From UPXZ01 sp018055865 (lineage in GTDB: Bacteria > Bacteroidota > Bacteroidia > Bacteroidales > Paludibacteraceae): a DNA stretch of 64,000 bases. The notes beneath the pieces were generated by a model. The model ran no database searches. It was not told the DNA's origin and saw only the letters and a program-made list of their open reading frames with translations. A program made the translations under genes and the position numbers. The DNA lies in contig CAXYWB010000004.1 in NCBI GenBank assembly GCA_964292695.1, forward strand, positions 1-64,000. The letters run 5' to 3'. This document shows positions 9,752 through 17,734 of the stretch, one piece after another (positions within the stretch are counted from its first letter, which is position 1; each line of letters opens with the position of its first letter).

Positions 9752-9783
9752 TTTGGATTTTAACATTCTTAATTATATCTTTG
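9752..9783 (+). promoter_or_regulatory. Promoter of the SPFH/Arc gene pair
   Basis: TTTG (9752-9755), 20 bases, then TATCTTTG (9776-9783), 36 bases upstream of the SPFH ATG. Confidence 0.65.
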
Positions 9784-9819
9784 TGATATTATTTTGATAT
9801 TAAACAATAAATTAAAAAA

Positions 9820-10791
9820 ATGGAAACAAAAGAAGGAAAATTTTCAGGTATTAAGCTTCCGGGAATTCCGATGCTTATTTTCAATTTATTATTGCTTATT
9901 GCCATTGTACTGCTGTTTGTATGGGCGGTATCCTCCAAAACTCTGAGTTCCGGAGCTATCACCTTTTATGCCATTCTGAGCACGGTGCTGTTTATTTTCA
10001 ACACAGTAGCATGGGGTGGATTTATGCAAATAGAACCTAATGAAGCGAGGGTAATGGTGTTCTTTGGAGAATACAGGGGAACTGTGAAAGAAAATGGTTT
10101 CTTCTGGGTCAATCCATTTTACACCAAGAAGAAACTTACCCTTCGTGCCCGAAATTTGGATGCCGAGCCCATAAAAGTAAATGACAAATCAGGTAATCCA
10201 ATCATGATCGGTATGGTGGTAGTTTGGAAAGTGGTGGACACGTACAAAGCATCCTTCGAAATCGACAACGCATCGATGGCTTCTGCAATGCCGGGAGCAG
10301 GCTTGCAAGACAATGTGAATACCAAAATGAAAGCCTACGAAAATTTCGTTAAAATACAGAGTGATGCTGCTTTGCGCAAGGTAGCCGGCGTGTATGCTTA
10401 CGACCACAACACATCGGGCGATGAAAACAGCCTGACCCTGCGCTCTGGAGGCGAAGAAATGAACGAACTGCTGGAAAGTCAGATAAACGAACGACTGAGA
10501 ATAGCAGGTATTGAAGTGATAGAAGCACGCATCAATTATATAGCTTACGCACCCGAAATTGCATCGGTGATGCTTCGTCGCCAGCAAGCCGACGCCATCA
10601 TTGCCGCCCGTGAGAAAATAGTGGAAGGTGCCGTAGGAATGGTGAAAATGGCACTGGATAAACTTTCTGCAGACGGAATTATTGAACTGGACGATGAAAA
10701 GAAAGCAGCTATGGTAAGCAATCTGCTGGTTGTGCTGTGTGGCGAAACCAACGCTCAGCCGGTAATTAATTCCGGAACATTGTATAATTAA
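9820..10791 (+). CDS. SPFH (band 7) domain membrane protein
   Basis: The 323-residue protein has two N-terminal hydrophobic segments (about residues 17-39 and 46-66), then the SPFH core starting at QIEPNEARVMVFFGEYRGTV and continuing through the helical region rich in Ala and Glu (YAPEIASVMLRRQQADAIIAA). Proteins of this stomatin/prohibitin type form large oligomeric assemblies on membranes and influence membrane protein quality control. No protease gene such as htpX or nfeD is nearby. The immediately following small Arc-type gene is its only partner, in an arrangement I recall from other Bacteroidales. Confidence 0.88.
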   Translation: METKEGKFSGIKLPGIPMLIFNLLLLIAIVLLFVWAVSSKTLSSGAITFYAILSTVLFIFNTVAWGGFMQIEPNEARVMVFFGEYRGTVKENGFFWVNPFYTKKKLTLRARNLDAEPIKVNDKSGNPIMIGMVVVWKVVDTYKASFEIDNASMASAMPGAGLQDNVNTKMKAYENFVKIQSDAALRKVAGVYAYDHNTSGDENSLTLRSGGEEMNELLESQINERLRIAGIEVIEARINYIAYAPEIASVMLRRQQADAIIAAREKIVEGAVGMVKMALDKLSADGIIELDDEKKAAMVSNLLVVLCGETNAQPVINSGTLYN

Positions 10792-10809
10792 AAAAAATAA
10801 GGTTGTTTA

Positions 10810-10977
10810 GTGGCTGGAAATAAAACAAATAAAACCAAGAATTTTGTACTCCGAATAGATAACGAAATGATGGAAGCCATAGAAAAATGGGCTGCTGATG
10901 AATTTCGAAGTACAAACGGACAAATTCAATACCTGCTTGAGCAGGCACTTATCAAAAGTGGGCGAAAGAAAAAATAA
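10810..10977 (+). CDS. Small Arc/MetJ-type ribbon-helix-helix protein (GTG start)
   Basis: A 55-residue protein is encoded directly after the SPFH gene. It starts at GTG (10810); an in-frame TAA at 10798-10800 rules out a longer form, and no in-frame ATG precedes the conserved core. The sequence contains KNFVLRIDNEMMEAIEKWAA and then DEFRSTNGQIQYLLEQAL. This is the pattern of the Bacteroidota Arc-family DNA-binding small proteins: a beta strand followed by two helices. The 18-base gap and shared terminator suggest cotranscription with the SPFH gene. Its DNA target is unknown; autoregulation of the pair is one possibility. Confidence 0.82.
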   Translation: MAGNKTNKTKNFVLRIDNEMMEAIEKWAADEFRSTNGQIQYLLEQALIKSGRKKK

Positions 10978-11008
10978 ATTCCAACCCTTAAGTTGACCGC
11001 CAGATATA

Positions 11009-11038
11009 AGAGCTGATAAAATTATCAGCTCTTTTTTT
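11009..11038 (+). terminator. Terminator of the SPFH/Arc pair
   Basis: An 11-bp perfect stem (11009-11019 with 11022-11032) is followed by a run of T to 11038, beginning 31 bases after the Arc-type gene. Confidence 0.85.
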
Positions 11039-11103
11039 GGAATTTTGCAGCAACTCTTTCAGCATTCCGAGGTGTAAATAAAACATTATTAATGAAAAAG
11101 AGT

Positions 11104-11111
11104 TATATTTG
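11104..11111 (+). promoter_or_regulatory. Probable -7 element of the nucleoside phosphorylase operon
   Basis: TATATTTG 40 bases upstream of the ATG. A matching -33 TTTG is not seen. Confidence 0.4.
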
Positions 11112-11151
11112 TAGGTAATATAGACTCAATACATAATAGAAAAAAAAGAAT

Positions 11152-12021
11152 ATGAAACATTTTCCTCCCTCCGAACTCGTCATCAATGACGACGGTAGCA
11201 TATTTCACCTGCACCTTAAACCTGAGCAGATTTCCGATAAAATCATTCTGGTAGGCGACCCGGGTCGGGTTGCTTTAGTGGCATCTTATTTCGACGAACA
11301 GGAATGTTCTGTTTCGAGCCGTGAATTCAACACCATAACAGGCTCCTATAAAGGCAAACGCATAACCGTTATATCAACCGGAATTGGCACTGACAACATC
11401 GATATTGTAGTAAACGAACTGGATGCGCTGGCTAATATCGATCTGAAATCAAGGACTGAAAAGCCCGATTTCAAACAACTTACCCTGGTTAGAATTGGCA
11501 CATCGGGCGGCATGCAACCGGATATACCACTGGGGAGTTTTCTTATATCCGAAAAATCAATCGGATTTGACGGTGTGCTGAATTTCTACGAAGGAAGAGA
11601 TAGAGTTTGTGACCTGGAGTTTGAGAAAGAAGTAAAAAAACAGTTAAAATGGAATCCTCAGTTTTGTGCTCCATACGTTGTGGATGCCGACGCCGGTTTG
11701 GTGAATAAAATCGGACAAGATGAAATGCTCCGCGGTGTGACTATTTCAGCCAATGGTTTTTATGGTCCTCAGGGACGAGAATTGCGTATTGGACTGGCTG
11801 ACCCCCATTTGAATGATAAAATAGAAAAATTCAGTTTCGACAACTATAAAATCACCAACTACGAAATGGAAGGATCGGCCATAGCCGGGCTTGCGAGCCT
11901 GATGGGCCATCGGGCAATGACCGTTTGCTGTATTATAGCCAACAGACGCGTGGAAGCAGCCAATACCGACTACAAACCATATATCGAAAAACTGGTTCAA
12001 ACTGTTTTGGAACGAATTTAA
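11152..12021 (+). CDS. Nucleoside phosphorylase, uridine phosphorylase-like
   Basis: The 289-residue protein belongs to the NP-I family, which splits nucleosides with phosphate into a base and ribose-1-phosphate. Visible hallmarks are the phosphate-binding start ILVGDPGRVALVASYFD (near residue 31), STGIGTDNIDIVVNEL, the RIGTSGGMQPDIPLG segment (near residue 118) and the C-terminal NYEMEGSAIAGLASLMGH with the ribose-binding Met-Glu. The pattern is closer to uridine phosphorylase than to purine enzymes, but specificity is not proven. It starts a run with the hexapeptide transferase (4-base gap) and mnmE. Confidence 0.85.
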   Translation: MKHFPPSELVINDDGSIFHLHLKPEQISDKIILVGDPGRVALVASYFDEQECSVSSREFNTITGSYKGKRITVISTGIGTDNIDIVVNELDALANIDLKSRTEKPDFKQLTLVRIGTSGGMQPDIPLGSFLISEKSIGFDGVLNFYEGRDRVCDLEFEKEVKKQLKWNPQFCAPYVVDADAGLVNKIGQDEMLRGVTISANGFYGPQGRELRIGLADPHLNDKIEKFSFDNYKITNYEMEGSAIAGLASLMGHRAMTVCCIIANRRVEAANTDYKPYIEKLVQTVLERI

Positions 12022-12025
12022 CCAC

Positions 12026-12598
12026 ATGATTACCGGCAAAGAATCATATCAATACTATCTGAAACGTGATTTGCAGGCTTATGGATTAACCAAAATGAGT
12101 TTCTATGCCTGCTTAAGAATAGATTGTTTGCGTTTTTTGCGTCGATTAAGAAAAATAGAATATCTTTATAACGTAAAACGAAATCGGAGATTCTACAAAT
12201 TGTATATTCTCTGGCTGGAAGTGATAAATCACCGCTTGGCTACCAGGCTGGGACTCACTGTTCCGAAAAATGTGTTTGAAGAGGGTCTTTGCATTGTACA
12301 CCACGGAACGATAGTGGTAAGTCCCAAAGCCAAAATCGGGAAAAACTGCCGCATTCATCCTTCCACTTCTATAGGTGAATATAAAGGAGCACCGACTATT
12401 GGCGACAATGTTTACATCGGACCGGGTGCAAAAATTTTCGGAAAGATTACAATCGGCAACAATGTAGCCATTGGCGCCAATGCTGTAGTGAATAAAGACA
12501 TTCCTGACAACGTAACTGTGGGAGGAATTCCTGCCAGAATAATTTCGACAAAAACATCGCTTCAATGTGACTTGTATCCAAAAGGATTTATTCAATAA
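12026..12598 (+). CDS. Hexapeptide-repeat acyltransferase, serine acetyltransferase-like
   Basis: This 190-residue protein has a basic helical N-terminal half and a C-terminal left-handed beta helix made of hexapeptide repeats (PKAKIGKNCRIHPSTSIG, then PTIGDNVYIGPGAKIFGKITIGNN). It ends with VVNKDIPDNVTVGGIPARII, typical of serine O-acetyltransferase and related CoA-dependent enzymes. The N-terminal domain is shorter than in CysE, and the protein resembles the serine acetyltransferase-like enzymes found in polysaccharide loci, so cysteine synthesis is not certain. It sits 4 bases after the phosphorylase gene and 4 bases before mnmE, so it is almost surely cotranscribed with both. Confidence 0.8.
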   Translation: MITGKESYQYYLKRDLQAYGLTKMSFYACLRIDCLRFLRRLRKIEYLYNVKRNRRFYKLYILWLEVINHRLATRLGLTVPKNVFEEGLCIVHHGTIVVSPKAKIGKNCRIHPSTSIGEYKGAPTIGDNVYIGPGAKIFGKITIGNNVAIGANAVVNKDIPDNVTVGGIPARIISTKTSLQCDLYPKGFIQ

Positions 12599-12602
12599 AA
12601 TT

Positions 12603-13994
12603 ATGGAAAATACGATATGTGCCATCTCATCTCCTCCCGGTACGGGTGGAATTGCCGTTATCCGGATATCGGGCAGCAATGCTCTCGCTGTTAGCGATAA
12701 GATTTACACATTGGTCCGCCCTAATGAAAAACTTGCCGACAAACCGGGTAATACAGTGCATTTCGGTCAGATCAGAGATAAAGAAAACCTGCTGATAGAC
12801 GATGTGCTCGCAACCGTATTCCGTGCACCTCATTCATTTACTGGCGAAGATGTAGTGGAAATTTCCTGTCACGGATCGGTGTATATACAGCAGAAAATAC
12901 TCCAGCTGCTTATTCAGAAAGGTTGCTCGCTGGCCAAACCCGGAGAATTTTCCATGAGAGCATTCCGCAACGGAAAAATGGATTTGTCGCAAGCTGAAGC
13001 CATTGCCGATTTGATTGCCTCAACAAACGAAGCATCACACCGAATGGCAATAAACCAAATCAGGGGTGGATTTTCGGACGAATTGAAAAAATTAAGGGAT
13101 AAATTGCTCCATTTCGTTTCGCTGGTAGAACTGGAGCTCGACTTTTCTGAAGAAGACGTAGAATTTGCCGACCGGACTCAATTGGCTTCACTTGCCAACG
13201 AAATCGATCAGAAAATAGGCTCACTGGCCGAGTCGTTCAAGACGGGAAATGTGTTGAAATCCGGCATTCCGGTGGCTTTGGTGGGCGAAACGAACGTCGG
13301 GAAATCCACGCTCCTCAACCTGCTGCTGAATGAGGAACGGGCTATTGTGTCAGAAATTCATGGCACTACACGTGATTCGATTGAGGATTTGGTGAATATC
13401 GACGGCATCTCATTTCGCTTTATCGATACAGCCGGAATCCGCAAAACGACAGATGCCATTGAAAAAATAGGCATTAACCTGACATACAAAAAAATAGAAC
13501 AATCCGACATCGTGTTGTGGATAGTGGATTGTACACAGATTACAGAACACATCGAATGGCTGACCGAAAAAATAGCCAGACGCGCACAGGGAAAAAAGAT
13601 TATTCTGGTTTTCAACAAGATAGACAAGCTGGCCGAGGACGAACGGGAAGTAATCGACGAACTTTTCAAACAGTTTGAAGGGGAGCGAATCTACATTTCG
13701 GCCAAAAAACGTATCAATACTGATAACCTAAAAAAAGCGCTTATTCATGCATCGCAACTGGAACTAATCAAACCAGACGACATTATAGTAAATAATGTTC
13801 GCCATTATGAAGCCCTTCTTCTTGCCCAAAGCGACATCAAACGGGTGATTGACGGAATCGAAAGCAGAATTTCGGGTGACTTTCTGAGTCAGGACATCCG
13901 CGAATGCATGTATCATCTGGGTGAAATAACAGGCCATATCACTAATAATGAGATACTTACATCTATTTTTTCAAAATTTTGCATCGGAAAGTAA
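12603..13994 (+). CDS. mnmE: tRNA modification GTPase MnmE
   Basis: MnmE works with MnmG to place the carboxymethylaminomethyl group on the wobble uridine of certain tRNAs. The start is taken at ATG 12603 (MENTICAISSPPGTGGIAVIRISG), the usual MnmE N-terminus, giving 463 residues; an upstream ATG would overlap the preceding gene. The folate-binding N-terminal domain is followed by the G domain with GETNVGKSTLL (near residue 221), the GTTRD switch and DTAGIR. The C-terminus ends in FCIGK, the conserved Cys-containing end of the family. Confidence 0.97.
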   Translation: MENTICAISSPPGTGGIAVIRISGSNALAVSDKIYTLVRPNEKLADKPGNTVHFGQIRDKENLLIDDVLATVFRAPHSFTGEDVVEISCHGSVYIQQKILQLLIQKGCSLAKPGEFSMRAFRNGKMDLSQAEAIADLIASTNEASHRMAINQIRGGFSDELKKLRDKLLHFVSLVELELDFSEEDVEFADRTQLASLANEIDQKIGSLAESFKTGNVLKSGIPVALVGETNVGKSTLLNLLLNEERAIVSEIHGTTRDSIEDLVNIDGISFRFIDTAGIRKTTDAIEKIGINLTYKKIEQSDIVLWIVDCTQITEHIEWLTEKIARRAQGKKIILVFNKIDKLAEDEREVIDELFKQFEGERIYISAKKRINTDNLKKALIHASQLELIKPDDIIVNNVRHYEALLLAQSDIKRVIDGIESRISGDFLSQDIRECMYHLGEITGHITNNEILTSIFSKFCIGK

Positions 13995-14028
13995 TTTTAA
14001 TAAGAAACACTAGTGAGCTCAAAGAAAG

Positions 14029-14316
14029 ATGGAAGAACATACCGATTACATAGAATTTGACCGCCCGGAAGGGAAAAAAGTCAGGATAGTTTTTGAACTT
14101 TACCGCTACGAAATTCTGTTTCACTACTGCGAGTTCAGACACAATGAAAACAGCGGCTGGAAAAGCCTTTCAAAAGGTAATGACGGCTATTTTGCATACA
14201 CCATTACAGATGCTGAAGGCAAGGAAACGGAAGAAAAAGTTTTTTTCCCTACTCTCGAAGAAATTCTGACCGCTCAGGACGAAATTAACAAGAAATACAA
14301 CATTCTAAGCATTTAG
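14029..14316 (+). CDS. Small acidic protein of unknown function
   Basis: The 95-residue protein has no signal peptide, membrane helix or recognised domain. It is acidic and rich in aromatic residues (FELYRYEILFHYCEF), with alternating charged and hydrophobic positions that suggest a small beta-rich fold followed by a C-terminal helix (TLEEILTAQDEINKKY). It follows mnmE by 34 bases on the same strand and ends just before a hairpin terminator, so it is probably the last gene of the phosphorylase - mnmE run. I do not recognise it. Confidence 0.7.
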   Translation: MEEHTDYIEFDRPEGKKVRIVFELYRYEILFHYCEFRHNENSGWKSLSKGNDGYFAYTITDAEGKETEEKVFFPTLEEILTAQDEINKKYNILSI

Positions 14317-14324
14317 CAAAAAGA

Positions 14325-14354
14325 AAAAAGTCTCGTTCAAGAGAGACCTTTTTT
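14325..14354. terminator. Terminator between convergent genes
   Basis: GTCTC (14330-14334) pairs with GAGAC (14343-14347), extended by an A-run on the left and a T-run on the right with one bulge. It is placed 9 bases after the small plus-strand gene and 39 bases after the minus-strand DUF1846 gene, so it can serve both. Confidence 0.7.
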
Positions 14355-14392
14355 GTTGACTTAAAAAATCATTTTCATTTTAAATCAGAATT

Positions 14393-15919
14393 CTATTCGC
14401 TGATAAAGAGCCTTTTGCTTGAAAATATCGGGTCGCAGGTCAGGTTCACTTTCAGTTTACGACATCCGGCTTCATCACCCGGAGTAGGAATGTGCGTTGA
14501 GTGCATTTCGCAGCCATACAATTCGGTGAGTTTTTCCAAAGCCATTTTGGCTGCCGGATTTGAAGTAGCACTTATAGCCAGCGAAATGAGGGTTTCCTCC
14601 ACGTCTAGGCTTATTTTTTTGCCGTTAAGAATGTCTTTTTTCAGATGAGTTACTGAGTCGATAATGCTTTCAGGCAGCAGAATCATGCTGTCAGGCAATC
14701 CTGCAAGGTGCTTCGTAGCATTCAATATCATACTGGAAGAAGCATGAAACAAGGGCGAACTTTTACCGGTAATAATTGTGCCATCATGCAGTTCAACAGC
14801 TGCCCCGCTGTAAATTCCTCCATATCCCATTCCTTTTTCTTCGGCAGCCACAGCAGCACTGCGGGCTGCAGCAACCACTTTACGGTCGCTTTCTTTGGCG
14901 CCGATTCGGTTCATTATATCCAGTGAGCGGTCGAGTGTAGATTTTCCTGTCAATCCCATGGCATATTCCACTGCGCTTCTGAAATACCTTCGTATCACTT
15001 CCTGATAGGCAGCTTCCTGTACAATCTGATTGTCAACTATTCCGGAACTTGCTCTGTTTACGCCCATATCGGTTGGTGATTGATACATGGCTTCACCCCC
15101 GGTAATTTTTTCAAGAATCCGTTTCAACAAATTGAATGCTTCGATGTCTCTGTTGTAGTTCACAACCTCCACACCATATGCTTTTTTGTGGTGTGTATCA
15201 ATCATATTACGGTCACGAAGGTCGGCTGTAGCGGCTTCATATGCCACATTTACCATGTTATTCAGCGGCAAATCCCAAATCGGGAAAGTCTCAAATTTGG
15301 CATATCCGGCTTTTATTCCTTTTTTGTAATCGTGATAGAGATTGCACAGGCAGGTGGCCAGTTTTCCACTACCCGGACCCGGTCCGGTAACCACAATAAT
15401 TGGTTTTGAGGTCTTGATATATTCATTGGCTCCATATCCCTCATCGCTTACTATTTTCTCTACGTCGGTAGGATACCCTTTTGTAGGGTAATGCAGATAC
15501 ACTTTGATGCCCTTAAGTTCGAGCTTATTTTTGAAAGTGACAGCTGCCGGCTGGTCTTTAAAGCGCGTTATAACCACAGCTGCTACATTTATACCAAACC
15601 AATTCATATCATCAATGCTCTTGAATGCATCCACATCGTACGTTATCCCGAAGTCAGCTCTGACTTTGTTTCTCTCCAGGTCACCGGCATGTACACATAC
15701 AATGACATCAATTTTGTCTTTCAGTTTTTGTAAAAGGCGGATTTTTACATTCGGGTCGAAACCGGGCAAAACACGTGCTGCATGGTAGTCGTAGAGGATT
15801 TTTCCTCCACATTCAAGATAAAGTTTATCGTTGAATCTGCTTACACGTTCAAGAATAGCCTCCGATTGCTCTTGAAGATATTTCTCGTTGTCAAAACCGA
15901 TTTGAGTTGAAGTAGTCAT
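14393..15919 (-). CDS. DUF1846 family protein
   Basis: The 508-residue protein matches the DUF1846/UPF0371 family: GFDNEKYLQEQSEAILERV at the start, CGGKILYDYHAARVLPGFDP near residue 37, and a glycine-rich loop VVTGPGPGSGKLATCL (about residues 176-191) that resembles a nucleotide-binding P-loop. The middle contains YQSPTDMGVNRASSGIVDN, another family signature. Structures of this family are known but a biochemical role has, to my knowledge, not been settled. The gene is monocistronic, with a possible -7 box TAATTTTG at 15957-15964 on the minus strand. Confidence 0.9.
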   Translation of the reverse strand: MTTSTQIGFDNEKYLQEQSEAILERVSRFNDKLYLECGGKILYDYHAARVLPGFDPNVKIRLLQKLKDKIDVIVCVHAGDLERNKVRADFGITYDVDAFKSIDDMNWFGINVAAVVITRFKDQPAAVTFKNKLELKGIKVYLHYPTKGYPTDVEKIVSDEGYGANEYIKTSKPIIVVTGPGPGSGKLATCLCNLYHDYKKGIKAGYAKFETFPIWDLPLNNMVNVAYEAATADLRDRNMIDTHHKKAYGVEVVNYNRDIEAFNLLKRILEKITGGEAMYQSPTDMGVNRASSGIVDNQIVQEAAYQEVIRRYFRSAVEYAMGLTGKSTLDRSLDIMNRIGAKESDRKVVAAARSAAVAAEEKGMGYGGIYSGAAVELHDGTIITGKSSPLFHASSSMILNATKHLAGLPDSMILLPESIIDSVTHLKKDILNGKKISLDVEETLISLAISATSNPAAKMALEKLTELYGCEMHSTHIPTPGDEAGCRKLKVNLTCDPIFSSKRLFISE

Positions 15920-16172
15920 GTCCCGATGTAGTTTTAGGAGTGTTGATATCGGGATTCAAAATTACTCTTTTTTTCTGAAATAACATCAAATTCCAACGGT
16001 GAAAATTGAAAATAATTCTTTCTCTTTTGCGAAATATTTGAACAACTAATGGACATCTTCCTGTATTTCAAGCAAGTCAAAGATTAGTTAATGCAAAGGA
16101 TGTGTGGTTCTAAAAACTAAAGTGTTGTTTTGGCAAAATGGTTTAATTGATTTCTTTCTCCTTACGTCCGGG

Positions 16173-17642
16173 TTATTGAATACTATTCAGCAGGTCTAAC
16201 TTACCATCGTCAATTATTTTCAGAATTAATTCTCCGAAAAGTGTGTTTTGCCAGGCAAACCATTCCCGGGTAAATTTACTTGCATTGTCTTTGTGGAAAG
16301 ACTCGTGCATAAAACCGGTACCGGCATCGGTTTTCATAAGCATTTCTACACACGCTTTTATTTCGGCATCGTTGTTACTTGTGAATGCTTTCATCATTAT
16401 GCTCATAGGCCAAACCATGTCGTATCCGATATGAGGACCTCCAATACCTTCACCCGCTTTTCCGCTGAAGAAATACGGATTGTCATTGCTCCATACAAAC
16501 CGACGGGTATTCTGATATATCTTATCTTTAACGTCAACATCGCCCAGATAAGCCATGCTCAGCAAACTTGGCACGTTGGCATCGTCGGTCAGAAGTTTAT
16601 TGCCAAATCCGTCCACTTCGAAAGCATATATTTTACCGTATTTAGGATGTTTGTGAACTGCATATTTTTTCAAAGCAGATTCTACTTCTTTAGCCAGAAT
16701 AAGGCATTCGTTTGCCAGCTGAGTGTCACCATTTACATCCTGAAGTATTTTAGCTGCTTTTCGCAAGGAGGTAACGGCAAAGAAATTTGATGGAACCAAA
16801 AACTGATGTATGGTAGAATCGTCGGAAGGGCGAAAAGAAGAGACAATCAGCCCTACTGGATTTACCGGTGCTCCCAGTCCGCCATTTGACAATGTATCGT
16901 GTTGTCTGTCGGTTTCCCGTAAAAAGGAGTAAGGGCCGTTGGTTTCTTTGCGTTGCTGCTCCCTGAAAGTCTGAACAGTGAGTCGAATGGCTTCCTGCCA
17001 GTCTTTCCCAAACACCGAAGTATCGCCCGTAACCAGCCAATACTGATAAGCCAAACGGATAGGATAGCACAGGGAGTCAATCTCCCATTTGCGTTCGTGA
17101 AGTTCGGGTTTCATATCGGTTACATCCGTTTGCCAGTGTCCTCCGGTTGGCCCATCGTTGAATGCATTGGCATAAGGATCAATAACGATGCATTTTTGCT
17201 GGCGAAGTATCACTCCCCGAAGCATATTTTTCAGTTCAGGATCTTCGTTGGCTAGCTGCACATAGGGATAAACCTGCGCACCCGAATCGCGAAGCCACAT
17301 GGCATGAATATCACCGGTGTACACAAATGTATCATCCTCGCCGTTGAGTTTTCGGTAATGTACGGTAGTGTCCAGCGTGTTTGGATAGCAATTTTGAAAC
17401 ATCCAGGCAAGGTAGGGGTTATGAAGCTGACTGACTACCCACGCAATTCTTTTCTCCACTGCATCGGAGCGGAAGAGTCGTGCATTGAGTTCCGGACGTT
17501 TCGATTTCAAAGCAGTGGCATCGTTTTGAGCAGTTACATATTTTTCTGTATTTACAAATGATATTACATTTGCCTGACCAGCAACTATCGCGGTAAATAA
17601 AAACGTGGATACGAATAATACTATAATCTCAGCTCGTTTCAT
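16173..17642 (-). CDS. Secreted GH125 exo-alpha-1,6-mannosidase
   Basis: The 489-residue protein has an N-terminal signal peptide (about residues 1-23, ending VAGQA) and the GH125 glycosidase domain. Family hallmarks include TGDIHAMWLRDSGAQVYPYV (near residue 108), the QTDVTDMKPELHERKWEIDSLCYP region, and the C-terminal FKPxD-free stretch GPHIGYDMVWPMSIMMKAF followed by FMHESFHKDN. GH125 enzymes are metal-independent, inverting, and remove terminal alpha-1,6-mannose, for example from host or fungal N-glycans. No other glycan-use genes (SusC/SusD) are adjacent. It lies 92 bases downstream of the ferredoxin gene on the same strand, which is probably chance. Confidence 0.9.
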   Translation of the reverse strand: MKRAEIIVLFVSTFLFTAIVAGQANVISFVNTEKYVTAQNDATALKSKRPELNARLFRSDAVEKRIAWVVSQLHNPYLAWMFQNCYPNTLDTTVHYRKLNGEDDTFVYTGDIHAMWLRDSGAQVYPYVQLANEDPELKNMLRGVILRQQKCIVIDPYANAFNDGPTGGHWQTDVTDMKPELHERKWEIDSLCYPIRLAYQYWLVTGDTSVFGKDWQEAIRLTVQTFREQQRKETNGPYSFLRETDRQHDTLSNGGLGAPVNPVGLIVSSFRPSDDSTIHQFLVPSNFFAVTSLRKAAKILQDVNGDTQLANECLILAKEVESALKKYAVHKHPKYGKIYAFEVDGFGNKLLTDDANVPSLLSMAYLGDVDVKDKIYQNTRRFVWSNDNPYFFSGKAGEGIGGPHIGYDMVWPMSIMMKAFTSNNDAEIKACVEMLMKTDAGTGFMHESFHKDNASKFTREWFAWQNTLFGELILKIIDDGKLDLLNSIQ

Positions 17643-17734
17643 GGATATATTGCTATATGTGTTGAAAAATTAGGTACTAAATTTTAATAGAAAATCTGAT
17701 AATTAGATATTCGCAGACTTAAACTTCTAAAAAA

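Noticed and set aside
12146..12679. A 177-codon minus-strand frame across the hexapeptide transferase and the mnmE start
   Set aside because: It is antisense to two clear genes and has no recognisable domain.
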